This document shows positions 7,811 through 17,649 of a stretch of 64,000 nt of DNA, in pieces. This stretch comes from Shewanella mesophila (GTDB lineage: Bacteria > Pseudomonadota > Gammaproteobacteria > Enterobacterales > Shewanellaceae). Numbering within the stretch: position 1 is the first letter of the stretch; every line of letters starts with the position of its first letter. The notes beneath the pieces were generated by a model. That model had not been told where the DNA came from. It made no database searches and saw only the letters and a program-made list of their open reading frames with translations. The position numbers were made by a program, and so were the translations under genes. Where the stretch lies: NCBI RefSeq assembly GCF_019457515.1, contig NZ_CP080421.1, positions 1,922,001-1,986,000 of the forward strand. Direction: 5' to 3'.

Positions 7811-10114
7811 ATGTTAGATAAATTAGTTAATGGATTAGAGTCGTTCCTGTTTAGGCAACGCGGATACGTGATTTTTGCGTTTGTGCTGGCAACCCTGTTT
7901 TTAGGATTTCAAGCCAGCCACCTTAAGATGGATGCGGCATTTGTTAAGAATATTCCACTGAATCACAGCTATATGCAGACCTATTTGAAACATCAAAAAC
8001 AGTTTGGTGGAGCAAATAGCATTATGGTTGCGGTCGAAGATACTAGTGGCAATATTTTTAATGCTAACTTTTTCGATACCTTAAAACAGGTTCATGATCA
8101 GCTGTTTTTTATTCCTGGTGTCGATAGGGCGCAAGTCAAATCGCTTTATTCACCGTCGACACGCTTTACCGAAGTGGTTGAAGATGGCTTTGCTGGCGGC
8201 CCGGTTATTCCCGCCAACTTTTCAACGACATCAGAGGGACTGGAGGTTGTTCGAAGTAATATTGAAAAGGCCGGTATTGTTGGCCGCCTGATCGCAGAAG
8301 ATTATTCTGCGGCAATGGTTACCGCGCAGCTAATGGACTTTGATCCGCAAACGGGTGAGCCGCTTGACACGCTCGCGTTTGCGGAACAACTAGAACATGA
8401 GCTGCGTGGGCAGTATGAAAATGAACATATTAAGGTTCATATCATAGGTTTCGCTAAGATGGCCGGTGATGTTGCCGAAGGCGCAAAAGGAGTGGTGCTG
8501 TTTTTCCTTATCGCGATTCTTGTCACTGCGGTGATGGTGTACCTATTTTCAAAGTCGGTGAAATTAACCCTGTTGCCCTTAGCTTGTAGCTTAGTGGCTG
8601 TGGTGTGGCAATTGGGCTTGTTGACTGTAGTTGGCTTTGGTTTAGATCCTATGTCTATTCTGATCCCATTTTTAGTCTTTGCGATAGGTGTAAGTCATAG
8701 CGTGCAGATGATTAATGCTGTGCGCCGCCGAGTCAGTGAAGGCGAAACGACCAAAGCGGCAGCGGCATTGGCTTTTCGAAGCCTGTTGATCCCAGGTGGA
8801 ATAGCCTTGTTATCAGATACCGTTGGCTTTATGACCTTACTTGCCATCGACATCGGTATTATTCGTGAATTGGCGATTTCGGCATCTTTGGGCGTCGCGG
8901 TCATTATCCTGACCAATTTGATTCTGTTGCCACTGCTGATCTCCTACATTGAAGTAAAACCTCTTGAAGTCAAGGCTGACAACAAGATTGATAAGCTATG
9001 GTTACGCTTATCCTATTTTGCAACACCTAAATATGCTGCGGTTGTTCTTGTCTTAACGGTATTGCTTTACAGCGTAGGTTTGCAGCAAGCTAATGAGATG
9101 AAGATAGGTGACCTTCAAGGGGGCGCGCCTGCATTGCATGTTGATAGTCGCTACAACTTGGATACTTTTTACATCACAGATAATTTCTCGATTACCACAG
9201 ATGTAATGACGGTGATTGTCGAGGCATTCCCTGAGGCGTGTACTTATCACGATGCATTAATGCAAATCGATGAGTTTGAGTGGTTAGTTGCCAATACGCC
9301 TGGGGTTGAGTCAACGGCGAGTCTAGCGTCGATAGCCAAGCGAGTTAATGCCGGATTTAACGAGGGTAACCCTAAATGGCAAGTGTTGCCTCGTACCACG
9401 GCAAGCCTAGTGCAGGCAGTTGGGCAAATACCCACGACGTCGGGTTTGCTTAATGGTGATTGCTCTGTGATGCCCGTTTATCTCTTTTTGAAAGATCATA
9501 AGGCGGAAACCATTGAGGTCGTTATCGACAAAGTCAAAGCTTTGGCTGCGAAAATGGATAATGACAAGTTGAGCTTTAAATTGGCCTCAGGACCCGTTGG
9601 AGTGATGGCGGCGACGAATGAAGCCGTCGCTGAGGCTCAGCTACCTATGATGCTTTATGTATACGGCGCCGTGTTTGTGTTATGCCTTATTAGTTTCCGC
9701 TCACTGCGCGCCACTGTAGCGGTTATCTTACCGCTTTATGTGGTATCGACACTGGCGCAAGCGCTGATGACTCAGCTCGATATTGGTCTGGCGGTGAGTA
9801 CCTTACCAGTGATTGCACTCGGTGTTGGCATTGGCGTCGATTATGGGATTTACATCTTGTCGACGATGGCCGTTAAGCTTCGAGATGGGATGCCAGTACA
9901 GAAGGCGTATCATCAAGCGCTAGTCGAGCGCGGCAGCGCGGTGATCTTTACTGGGTTAACCTTGGCTATCGGTGTCAGTACCTGGTTCTTTTCTGCTCTT
10001 AAGTTCCAAATGGACATGGGGATTTTGCTCACCTTTATGTTTTTGGTAAATATGTTGGGGGCAATAATTATTTTGCCTGCGATAGGGGCCATTTTTTGGC
10101 GAAACCCTAAGTAG
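7811..10114 (+). CDS. MMPL/RND-superfamily transporter
   Basis: This is a 767-residue inner-membrane protein with two similar halves. Each half has one N-terminal transmembrane segment, a large periplasmic domain and a block of five to six membrane helices (roughly residues 220-390 and 615-765), the standard RND layout of about 12 helices. Conserved intramembrane segments such as VFAIGVSHSVQMINAVRRR and IALGVGIGVDYGIYILS are visible; the latter carries the family's Asp in helix 10. MMPL proteins move lipids or other hydrophobic molecules, so with the preceding three genes this suggests a trans-envelope lipid route. The direction (import or export) cannot be decided. It ends the operon, with a terminator at 10125-10148. 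Confidence 0.92.
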   Translation: MLDKLVNGLESFLFRQRGYVIFAFVLATLFLGFQASHLKMDAAFVKNIPLNHSYMQTYLKHQKQFGGANSIMVAVEDTSGNIFNANFFDTLKQVHDQLFFIPGVDRAQVKSLYSPSTRFTEVVEDGFAGGPVIPANFSTTSEGLEVVRSNIEKAGIVGRLIAEDYSAAMVTAQLMDFDPQTGEPLDTLAFAEQLEHELRGQYENEHIKVHIIGFAKMAGDVAEGAKGVVLFFLIAILVTAVMVYLFSKSVKLTLLPLACSLVAVVWQLGLLTVVGFGLDPMSILIPFLVFAIGVSHSVQMINAVRRRVSEGETTKAAAALAFRSLLIPGGIALLSDTVGFMTLLAIDIGIIRELAISASLGVAVIILTNLILLPLLISYIEVKPLEVKADNKIDKLWLRLSYFATPKYAAVVLVLTVLLYSVGLQQANEMKIGDLQGGAPALHVDSRYNLDTFYITDNFSITTDVMTVIVEAFPEACTYHDALMQIDEFEWLVANTPGVESTASLASIAKRVNAGFNEGNPKWQVLPRTTASLVQAVGQIPTTSGLLNGDCSVMPVYLFLKDHKAETIEVVIDKVKALAAKMDNDKLSFKLASGPVGVMAATNEAVAEAQLPMMLYVYGAVFVLCLISFRSLRATVAVILPLYVVSTLAQALMTQLDIGLAVSTLPVIALGVGIGVDYGIYILSTMAVKLRDGMPVQKAYHQALVERGSAVIFTGLTLAIGVSTWFFSALKFQMDMGILLTFMFLVNMLGAIIILPAIGAIFWRNPK

Positions 10115-10124
10115 CAATGAATTA

Positions 10125-10148
10125 GGAGAGCATGAGCTCTCCTTTTTT
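10125..10148 (+). terminator. Terminator of the DUF1302-MMPL operon
   Basis: GGAGAGC / GCTCTCC stem with ATGA loop and a run of six T. It sits ten bases after the MMPL stop codon and marks the end of the four-gene unit. Confidence 0.9.
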
Positions 10149-10372
10149 ATGCATAAAAACGCTATCAGAGCGATTGTTTTTTCATCTAGTGCGAAATAAT
10201 GGCGTAATAACTGACGTTGAGGAGGATCTACCACTAAAATACTTCTCGAAATATGGCACATTTAGTAATAGACTTCCCGCATGACCTAGGTCACACATTT
10301 TGGCCGGTTATATGCTCAAGCATCCAAAAAATTACAAAAAGCGCTGCCATAGACCCTAAAGGAAACAGCAAC

Positions 10373-13300
10373 ATGGCCTTGAAAGATGCAATGCCTTCAG
10401 TACTACTTGAAAATGTAGTCAACCTAATTCACTCCAAAGTTCCCAATGCACAAGCCAAACAAGTCGAACAGTTCGCGACTTGTATCTATGCACACATGTC
10501 AAAAGACGACCTGCACGCCCGTAACGATAGTGATCTTTATGGCGCTGTGCTCAGTCTTTGGAATGTTGTTAATAAAACGCCAGTCGGCGAGAGTCATATT
10601 CGCGTATTCAATCCGAGTCAATCTAAGCATGGCTGGAAATCTTCACACTCAATTATTGAAGTGATCCACCCTGATATGCCTTTCCTAGTTGACTCTGTCG
10701 GTATGGCACTTAACCGAATGGGGATCACCACCCATATGATGTTGCACACACCGTTAACGGTGCAACGCGAGCAAGATGCAATCGTAAATGTAATCTATGG
10801 TGATGATCAGGATAACGGCGAAAAAGTGGCGGTTTTTCTAGTAGAAATCGATCGCTTGAGTAGCGAAGCTGATATCAAAAGTTTAGAGAAAGAGATTGCA
10901 TCGGTTCTTGGTGATGTATCGGCATCGGTTAGCGATTGGCAAGTGATGTCAAATAAGTTAACTAGCACCATTAAAGAGATGGCAAAACGTCCGTTCCCAG
11001 GCGAACAGTCTGAACTTGATGAAGCGATCAACTTCTTAACTTATTTGAATAATCATCATTTTACTTTGCTGGGTTATCGCCGTTATAACCTCAACAAAGT
11101 TGAAGGTGATTTAGAGTTGGTTCCCGAGAATGATACCAGCCTAGGCTTGATGAATGTGCCTGGTAAACCAAAATCCGATAAAGGTTTAATGTTATCGACA
11201 TTATCACAGACCGCTCGTAAAGAAGCGTTAGATAACAGCTTGCTGATTTTAACCAAAAGCAGTGAAAAGAGCCGAGTCCATCGTCCTGCTTATGTCGATT
11301 ATATTGGAATCAAGCGATTCGATAAGAAAGGCAATGTGATCGGTGAAGACAGATTTATCGGTCTATATGCGTCTAATCTTTATAATCGCAGCCCAAGAGA
11401 GATCCCACTGCTGGCAGAAAAAATCCAGCGCGTCTTAGATGATTCAGGATTGACTCCGCTGTCACACGATTATAAAGCCTTGATGCACATTCTCGAAACC
11501 TTACCTCGAGATGAAATTATTCAGGCTCGTGAATCTGAACTAGCGAGCATGGCTCGTGGTGTGCTTGAGATGCAAGAGCGCGACAAGCTAAAATTATTTG
11601 TTCGCAAAGATGGATTTGGTCGTTTCTTATCTTGTTTGGTCTATGTGTCTAAAGATAGATATAACACTAAGTTGCGCCAAGATACCCAACGTATCTTAGC
11701 TAATCATTTTAATACAACAGAAGATGTTGAGTTTACTACGTATTTTTCTGAGTCGACACTGGCTCGTACTCACTACATAGTTAAAGTCGATAATAACAAT
11801 ACGGATGTCGATGTGGCCGCTATCGAAAATAATCTTATTGAAGCCGCGCGTTCATGGGAAGATAAACTCAGCAGCGCACTCATTGCAGCTCAAGGCGAAG
11901 AATCGGGTAATCATCTGGTTAAGCGTTATGTTAACGCATTCCCTCGTAGTTATAAGGAAGATGTACTGCCAAGTTCTACCGTTGTCGATGTAGATCACTT
12001 AGAAGCGTTGGATGACGACCACAAGCTCGGAATGTTGTTCTATCAGCCACAAGAAACGGCATTAAAAGACAACAAAGTACGTCTTAAGTTGTTCCATAAA
12101 GATGAGCCAATTCATCTTTCTGATGTGTTGCCAATGCTTGAAAACTTCGGTCTGAGAGTGATTAACGAGCGACCATACGAAGTGAAGACGGTCGACGGTG
12201 CGACATTCTGGATCCTTGACTTCTTGATGACTGTGCAAGGCGCAGCGGTGGATAACTTAGCCGACAGTCAAGATCGCTTCCAAACTGCGCTTTCACAGGT
12301 GTGGAACAAACAGTTAGAAGACGATGGCTTTAACCGCCTCGTATTAGCAACTGGGCTTTCTGGACGTGAAGTCTCTATTTTACGTGCTTATGCTAAGTAT
12401 ATGCGTCAAATTGATGCGACTTTCAGTCAGGCTTACATCGAAGAAACCTTTAGTAGCTATCCTCAGATAGCCGATCTCTTGGTTAAGATGTTTATTCGTA
12501 AATTCAATCCAAAGCTTAAGACTCGCACCTTAGCTAAGTTTGTCGAACAGATTGATCTGCGTCTTGATGATGTATCAAGTCTTGATGACGACCGAATTAT
12601 CCGTCGTTACCTTGATTTGATTAACGCCACCTTGCGTACCAACTTCTACCAAGTGTTACCTGATGGTAGCAACAAGCCCTACGTCTCGTTTAAGTTCTCT
12701 CCTGCAGAGATCCCTGAGATGCCACGTCCACTGCCAAAGTTTGAGATCTTTGTTTACTCACCTAGAGTCGAAGGTGTTCATCTTCGTGGTGGAAAGGTCG
12801 CTCGTGGTGGTTTGCGCTGGTCTGATCGTCGTGAAGATTTCCGTACCGAAGTACTTGGGTTAGTAAAAGCACAGCAAGTTAAAAATACAGTTATTGTCCC
12901 AGTTGGTGCTAAAGGCGGGTTTGTTTGTAAACAGTTGCCCACTGAAGGCGGTCGTGATGCCGTCTTTACCGAAGGGCAAGAGTGCTATCGTTTATTCATC
13001 CGTGGCTTGCTCGACATCTCTGACAATATCATCGAAGGTGAAGTGGTACCGCCTGTGAATGTGGTTCGTCACGATGAAGATGATCCGTATTTAGTCGTAG
13101 CTGCCGATAAAGGAACCGCTACCTTCTCTGATATTGCAAACGCGATTTCTGAAGAGTACAACTTCTGGTTAGGTGATGCATTTGCATCAGGTGGTAGTAA
13201 CGGTTACGACCATAAGAAGATGGGGATCACTGCCCGCGGTGCTTGGGAGTCAGTGAAGCGTCATTTCCGCGAGATTGGAATCGATTGCCAGACCACAGAC

Positions 13301-15214
13301 TTTACTTGTCTAGGTATAGGTGACATGGCTGGTGACGTGTTTGGTAATGGCATGCTGCTGTCTGAACATACCCGTTTGGTTACAGCATTTAACCATATGC
13401 ATATTTTCATCGACCCAACGCCAGATGCCAAAACCAGCTATCAAGAGCGTGCACGTTTGTTCGATCTACCTCGCTCAAGCTGGGAAGATTACAATAAGGA
13501 GTTGATTTCTAAAGGCGGTGGAATATTCCTACGCTCGGCGAAGTCAATCACTCTAACGCCTGAGATCAAAAAGATGCTTGATACTAAGAAAGCATCTATG
13601 ACGCCTAATGAGTTGCTCAAAGAGCTACTTAAGATGAAGGTGGATTTGATTTGGAATGGCGGCATCGGTACCTATCTTAAGGCGAAGAGTGAAACTCACG
13701 CGGAAGTAGGCGATAGGGCTAATGATGCGCTACGTGTTAACGGTGAAGAAGTTAGAGCCCGTATTATCGGTGAAGGCGGTAACTTAGGTTGTACCCAATT
13801 AGGGCGTATAGAGTACACAGCTAATGGCGGTCGCATGAACACCGACTTCGTTGATAACGTAGGTGGTGTAGATTGCTCTGACAACGAAGTTAATATTAAG
13901 ATCTTGCTTAATGCTATGGTTGCAGAAGGTGAGATGACAGTTAAACAACGTAACCGCTTGTTGGTCGATATGACTGATGAAGTGAGTCGCATTGTACTAC
14001 AAGACTGTAAAGACCAGACTCGTACCATTTCAGTGACTCAAGTACGTGGTGCTGAGCAACTGAAAGAGCAGATCCGCTTTATTCACTATCTTGAAAAAGA
14101 AGATAAGCTCGACCGCGCATTAGAGTTCTTGCCAACCGATGACGAACTCGCCGAGCGTTTGGCCAATGGTAAGGCGTTGACCCGACCAGAGCTTTCTGTG
14201 CTAGTTGCATACGCGAAAATGGTGTTGAAAGAACAGTTACTGACACCTGAAATTACCGATGACACCTTCTTAAGTCAGTTGCTTATCGAGTATTTCCCTC
14301 GTCAATTGCAAGAAAAATACAGTGAGCGCATGGTTAACCATCCGCTGCGCGCCGAAATTATCGCCACATCGTTAGCCAATGAATTGGTTAACGATATGGG
14401 ACTTAATTTTGTACAACGTATGCAAGATGAGACAGGTGCCTCAGTAGCCGAAGCTGCGATTTGTTACACTATGGCTCGAGAAGTGTTTGGTTTAGCTGAT
14501 TTAACTAAGTCAATTACTGCGTTAAATGGGATCGTTCCTGCCGTTGTTCAGGGAGAGATGTTGCATCAGCTTCGCAGAAATCTTCGTCGTGCTTGCCGTT
14601 GGTTCTTACGTCACCGTAATCGTAACCAAGGCATTGAACAGACTGTCGCATTCTACAGTCCAGTATTTGAAGAACTTCGTGAAAATGTTCATCAATATAT
14701 GGTTGAGGATGAAGTACAAGGTCTCTGCGCTGAAATCAATTCCTTGGTTAAAGAGGGCGTTTCAGAGAAAGTGGCGACCGATGTCGTTAACATGAGCACG
14801 CTGTTCTCAGCACTGGATATTTCCCAGATTGCTGAAGTTGAAGGTAAGCCTGTGGCGTTAGTTGCAGAAGCCTATTATAAACTAGGCGCTCGCATAGACC
14901 TGCATTGGTTCCTTGAACAGATTAGTGCTCAACCTGTGGCGAACCATTGGCAAGCCCTTGCACGAGCAGCATTTAGAGAAGAGCTGGATTGGCAACAGCG
15001 TTCATTGAGTTCTGCGGTGTTACGTACCTGCACCGACAGCTGTGATGCTGAAACCATTATTGCTCAGTGGATCGAATCCAATCAGGGCTTATTGGAGAGG
15101 TGGTTCCATATGCTTGCAGACTTTAAGACCTCGCAAACTCATGAGTTTGCGAAGTTCTCGGTCGCGTTACGTGAGCTGAATCTGTTGATCCTTCATTGCG
15201 AAGGTCAATCATAA
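10373..15214 (+). CDS. gdhB: NAD-specific glutamate dehydrogenase, large (180-kDa class)
   Basis: The enzyme oxidatively deaminates glutamate to 2-oxoglutarate with NAD, feeding amino-acid carbon into the TCA cycle. The 1613-residue protein matches the L-GDH180 class: a long N-terminal regulatory part with ACT-like segments, then the catalytic core with RGGLRWSDRREDFRTEVLGL and VPVGAKGGFVCK, and the nucleotide-binding part near IGIGDMAGDVFGNGML-like sequence (LGIGDMAGDVFGNG here). The frame is open back to 10253, but I start at ATG 10373: family members begin MALKDAMPS-like, and the upstream 40 residues look non-coding. AAAGGAAACAGCAAC precedes it. A terminator follows at 15232. The unusual size is normal for this class. 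Confidence 0.95.
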   Translation: MALKDAMPSVLLENVVNLIHSKVPNAQAKQVEQFATCIYAHMSKDDLHARNDSDLYGAVLSLWNVVNKTPVGESHIRVFNPSQSKHGWKSSHSIIEVIHPDMPFLVDSVGMALNRMGITTHMMLHTPLTVQREQDAIVNVIYGDDQDNGEKVAVFLVEIDRLSSEADIKSLEKEIASVLGDVSASVSDWQVMSNKLTSTIKEMAKRPFPGEQSELDEAINFLTYLNNHHFTLLGYRRYNLNKVEGDLELVPENDTSLGLMNVPGKPKSDKGLMLSTLSQTARKEALDNSLLILTKSSEKSRVHRPAYVDYIGIKRFDKKGNVIGEDRFIGLYASNLYNRSPREIPLLAEKIQRVLDDSGLTPLSHDYKALMHILETLPRDEIIQARESELASMARGVLEMQERDKLKLFVRKDGFGRFLSCLVYVSKDRYNTKLRQDTQRILANHFNTTEDVEFTTYFSESTLARTHYIVKVDNNNTDVDVAAIENNLIEAARSWEDKLSSALIAAQGEESGNHLVKRYVNAFPRSYKEDVLPSSTVVDVDHLEALDDDHKLGMLFYQPQETALKDNKVRLKLFHKDEPIHLSDVLPMLENFGLRVINERPYEVKTVDGATFWILDFLMTVQGAAVDNLADSQDRFQTALSQVWNKQLEDDGFNRLVLATGLSGREVSILRAYAKYMRQIDATFSQAYIEETFSSYPQIADLLVKMFIRKFNPKLKTRTLAKFVEQIDLRLDDVSSLDDDRIIRRYLDLINATLRTNFYQVLPDGSNKPYVSFKFSPAEIPEMPRPLPKFEIFVYSPRVEGVHLRGGKVARGGLRWSDRREDFRTEVLGLVKAQQVKNTVIVPVGAKGGFVCKQLPTEGGRDAVFTEGQECYRLFIRGLLDISDNIIEGEVVPPVNVVRHDEDDPYLVVAADKGTATFSDIANAISEEYNFWLGDAFASGGSNGYDHKKMGITARGAWESVKRHFREIGIDCQTTDFTCLGIGDMAGDVFGNGMLLSEHTRLVTAFNHMHIFIDPTPDAKTSYQERARLFDLPRSSWEDYNKELISKGGGIFLRSAKSITLTPEIKKMLDTKKASMTPNELLKELLKMKVDLIWNGGIGTYLKAKSETHAEVGDRANDALRVNGEEVRARIIGEGGNLGCTQLGRIEYTANGGRMNTDFVDNVGGVDCSDNEVNIKILLNAMVAEGEMTVKQRNRLLVDMTDEVSRIVLQDCKDQTRTISVTQVRGAEQLKEQIRFIHYLEKEDKLDRALEFLPTDDELAERLANGKALTRPELSVLVAYAKMVLKEQLLTPEITDDTFLSQLLIEYFPRQLQEKYSERMVNHPLRAEIIATSLANELVNDMGLNFVQRMQDETGASVAEAAICYTMAREVFGLADLTKSITALNGIVPAVVQGEMLHQLRRNLRRACRWFLRHRNRNQGIEQTVAFYSPVFEELRENVHQYMVEDEVQGLCAEINSLVKEGVSEKVATDVVNMSTLFSALDISQIAEVEGKPVALVAEAYYKLGARIDLHWFLEQISAQPVANHWQALARAAFREELDWQQRSLSSAVLRTCTDSCDAETIIAQWIESNQGLLERWFHMLADFKTSQTHEFAKFSVALRELNLLILHCEGQS

Positions 15215-15231
15215 AACGTTATTATAATAAT

Positions 15232-15258
15232 AAGCCCTGGCAATAGCCGGGGCTTTTT
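15232..15258 (+). terminator. Terminator between gdhB and pyrD
   Basis: AAGCCCTGGC / GCCGGGGCTT stem (one G-T pair), AATA loop, followed by T6. It separates gdhB from pyrD only 18 bases before the pyrD start. Confidence 0.85.
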
Positions 15259-15275
15259 TCGGTCTAGGAGAAAGC

Positions 15276-16295
15276 ATGTTTTACAAAATCGCGCAAAAAG
15301 TGATGTTTCAGATGGATCCAGAAAAGGCGCACAATCTGGCGATTAATAGTCTGAAATCAACATCCAATTCTCCGTTAGATTGCTTCTACGCTCAGAAGTT
15401 TGATCCTGCACCAGTTGAGTTTATGGGGCTCACATTTCCAAATCCAGTCGGCTTAGCTGCCGGAATGGATAAAGATGGTGAGTGTATAGATGCTTTTCAT
15501 GCAATGGGGTTTGGTCATATCGAAGTTGGTACGGTAACACCAAGGCCACAGCCTGGAAATGATAAACCTAGGTTGTTTAGGCTTAAACCTGCTAAAGCGA
15601 TTATCAACCGTATGGGTTTTAACAACAAAGGTGTCGATAGTCTAGTTGCTCACCTTAAAGCGGCTAAATCTGGTGCAATGGTTGGCGTCAATATTGGTAA
15701 AAATAAAGATACGCCAGTAGAGCAGGGAAAGGATGATTATCTCATCTGCATGGAGAAGGTGTATCAATATGCGGCTTATATCGCTGTCAATATTTCATCT
15801 CCAAACACACCAGGCCTGCGCTCTCTGCAATACGGGGATCTACTTGATGATCTATTAGGATCACTAAAAGCTAAGCAAAAAGATCTCGCAAACAAGCACG
15901 GGAAATATGTTCCTATAGCGCTTAAAATTGCTCCCGATTTATCAACTGAAGAGATTGAGAAGATAGCGGAATCACTGATCCGTAATGAATTTGATGGTGC
16001 TATTGCAACCAATACCACGTTAACTCGAGATGGTGTTAGTGGGCTGGTTAATTCAAATGAGGCCGGTGGCTTGAGTGGTAAGCCATTGAATTCATTGTCG
16101 ACTAAAGTAATAAAGCAACTTGCTGATAGCCTTAAAGGCCAGATCCCTATTTTAGGCGTTGGTGGAATAAATTCAGCTGATGATGCCATGGAGAAATTAG
16201 ATGCCGGCGCCACTATGGTTCAAATATATTCAGGGTTTATTTATCGCGGACCTGAATTAATTAAAGAGATAGTGGAAGCTTACCGGTGCAGATAA
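15276..16295 (+). CDS. pyrD: Dihydroorotate dehydrogenase (quinone), class 2
   Basis: It catalyses the fourth step of pyrimidine synthesis, dihydroorotate to orotate, with FMN and the membrane quinone pool. The 339 residues match the class 2 length. The N-terminal helical extension ([18 protein letters not shown]) is the membrane-association part. FMN-binding and active-site features are visible: [11 protein letters not shown] near residues 60-70, NRMGFNNKG, the [13 protein letters not shown] loop containing the catalytic Ser, and GGLSGKPL followed by the C-terminal GVGGI and [11 protein letters not shown] phosphate-binding parts. AGGAG lies seven bases before the ATG. It is a single gene between a terminator and the GATC-rich region ahead of zapC. 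Confidence 0.98.
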   Translation: MFYKIAQKVMFQMDPEKAHNLAINSLKSTSNSPLDCFYAQKFDPAPVEFMGLTFPNPVGLAAGMDKDGECIDAFHAMGFGHIEVGTVTPRPQPGNDKPRLFRLKPAKAIINRMGFNNKGVDSLVAHLKAAKSGAMVGVNIGKNKDTPVEQGKDDYLICMEKVYQYAAYIAVNISSPNTPGLRSLQYGDLLDDLLGSLKAKQKDLANKHGKYVPIALKIAPDLSTEEIEKIAESLIRNEFDGAIATNTTLTRDGVSGLVNSNEAGGLSGKPLNSLSTKVIKQLADSLKGQIPILGVGGINSADDAMEKLDAGATMVQIYSGFIYRGPELIKEIVEAYRCR

Positions 16296-16302
16296 TTAAT
16301 AA

Positions 16303-16359
16303 GATCTCTTTTTGATCTTATTAAACGATCGCGCGATCTAAATTTGATCGCGCTTGATC
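16303..16359. promoter_or_regulatory. Cluster of six GATC sites with hairpin, upstream of zapC
   Basis: GATC occurs at 16303, 16314, 16327, 16335, 16346 and 16356, with steps of 11, 13, 8, 11 and 10 bases. Within it, GCGCGATC (16331) and GATCGCGC (16346) form an 8-bp stem around TAAATTT. The stem could be a pyrD terminator, although no T-run follows. The phased Dam sites could bind SeqA or make expression sensitive to methylation state. The function is inferred. Confidence 0.5.
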
Positions 16360-16462
16360 AACATAACATACTGTTATCTATGTTATATTTTGAAGAAAAA
16401 TTTTGATATTGATTGAAATATCATCTATTATCGAGCTGTATTTACAGCAATGGGTACACGTT

Positions 16463-16996
16463 ATGTTATTAATGCCACAAAGGGATTGGCAATGGATATA
16501 TAACGACGCGTATGGAGTATTAAGCGTTTCGTTAGGTTCGGATATGGAATTTCTGACTCCCTATAAAATTAAAGCGCTAATTCCTGATGCACTATCTATT
16601 GTGGAATTTAGTGTAGAACATGCGAGATTCTATATCGACTTTATTGAGCGTTTAGGTAAATCTGTGAATGTCGCTGACGTGATAAAAGTTCAACTCAGTT
16701 TAAATGCTACAGCGGCTCATTTTATGTTGAAGCCACAAATGCCAAAGTCATGGTTTTTTGATAGCTCTGCAATTTGCGTTTATTCTGAGCTCGGAAAAGT
16801 TTTTCAGCTAAGATGTCAGGGTGTCGATGCCGATGTGATGGTTGTGGAAAGTAATCTACAGGCGTCATTGGTTATGCTGCTCTCTTCACAACTTATGCTA
16901 AATGATAATAAGTCGCTGAAACAGTTTGAGTGCATCAAAGTGATGAATGACCGTCTTCATCCTAAAAAAATAAAAAGGCAAACTGCTGCGGCGTAG
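16463..16996 (+). CDS. zapC: Cell division protein ZapC
   Basis: ZapC is a small cytoplasmic protein that binds FtsZ and promotes lateral bundling of Z-ring filaments. The 177-residue product begins MLLMPQRDWQWIYNDAYG and contains MEFLTPYK, IVEFSVEHARFYID and the C-terminal QFECIKVMNDRLHP, all typical of Shewanella ZapC. I chose ATG 16463. The open frame extends back to a TTG at 16403, but relatives start at MLLMPQ. No good ribosome binding site precedes 16463, so an alternative start cannot be fully excluded. It follows pyrD, as in many gammaproteobacteria, and is followed by a terminator at 17042. Confidence 0.92.
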   Translation: MLLMPQRDWQWIYNDAYGVLSVSLGSDMEFLTPYKIKALIPDALSIVEFSVEHARFYIDFIERLGKSVNVADVIKVQLSLNATAAHFMLKPQMPKSWFFDSSAICVYSELGKVFQLRCQGVDADVMVVESNLQASLVMLLSSQLMLNDNKSLKQFECIKVMNDRLHPKKIKRQTAAA

Positions 16997-17041
16997 CATG
17001 GTTTATTATAAAACCAATAATATTCTTGAAAAGATTGACAG

Positions 17042-17066
17042 AAAGGGAGCTAATGCTCCCTTTTCG
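17042..17066 (+). terminator. Terminator after zapC
   Basis: AAAGGGAGC / GCTCCCTTTT with loop TAAT. It isolates zapC from the convergent tRNA-Met genes. The next 130 bases (17067-17197) are AT-rich and show no gene. Confidence 0.85.
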
Positions 17067-17197
17067 TATTTGTTTTTTAGATCTCTACCTGAATTATTTT
17101 CGGTTGGAATTTTTTTGGAAGATTTTTTCTAGGTAGATAATTTTCTAGGATGATAATTCGCTCAGGAAATTGTTTGAATTCTTTAGATTAAAAGAAT

Positions 17198-17274
<77 letters not shown>

Positions 17275-17331
17275 TCCGTATTTCTATAATAAGAAACGCT
17301 GTAGTTGTTTTAATTCTGCTACTAAAAGAAT

Positions 17332-17432
17332 TGGTGGGGAGCCGGATTACTAATTTAATAACTTGGCGACGACCTTCGCTTCTTTATATAAAGCGCTGAG
17401 CCCGACGAGCTACCATACTGCTCCATCCCGCG
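17332..17432 (-). pseudogene. Degenerate initiator tRNA-Met copy with two hairpin replacements
   Basis: The 5' half (acceptor strand, D arm, anticodon 5' side) is identical to the intact copies. In the tRNA sense, TAACCC of the anticodon loop and stem is replaced by a 19-base segment that forms CGCTT / AAGCG around TATATAAAG. The T-loop GTTCAA is replaced by another 19-base AT-rich segment with near-palindromic TTATTAA / TTAGTAA. The acceptor 3' side also loses two bases, so pairing with the 5' side is damaged. The unit is 101 bases instead of 77. It cannot decode normally: the CAT anticodon and the T-loop are gone. Flanking spacers are the same as between intact copies. Confidence 0.75.
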
Positions 17433-17489
17433 TCCGTATTTCTATAATAAGAAACGCTGTAGTTGTTTTAATTCTGCTACTAAAAGAAT

Positions 17490-17566
<77 letters not shown>

Positions 17567-17649
17567 TCCGTAATGCTAAAGGCTGAATCTACAGATAACA
17601 TGCTGTTGCTAGCTGACTGTGTAATGCAATGTCCTTCAAAGCGGGGCGA

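Noticed and set aside
10253..10372. Upstream extension of the gdhB frame by 40 codons
   Set aside because: The added residues do not resemble the family N-terminus, and a start at 10373 (MALKDAMPS) fits relatives. The extension looks like a leader that happens to lack stops.
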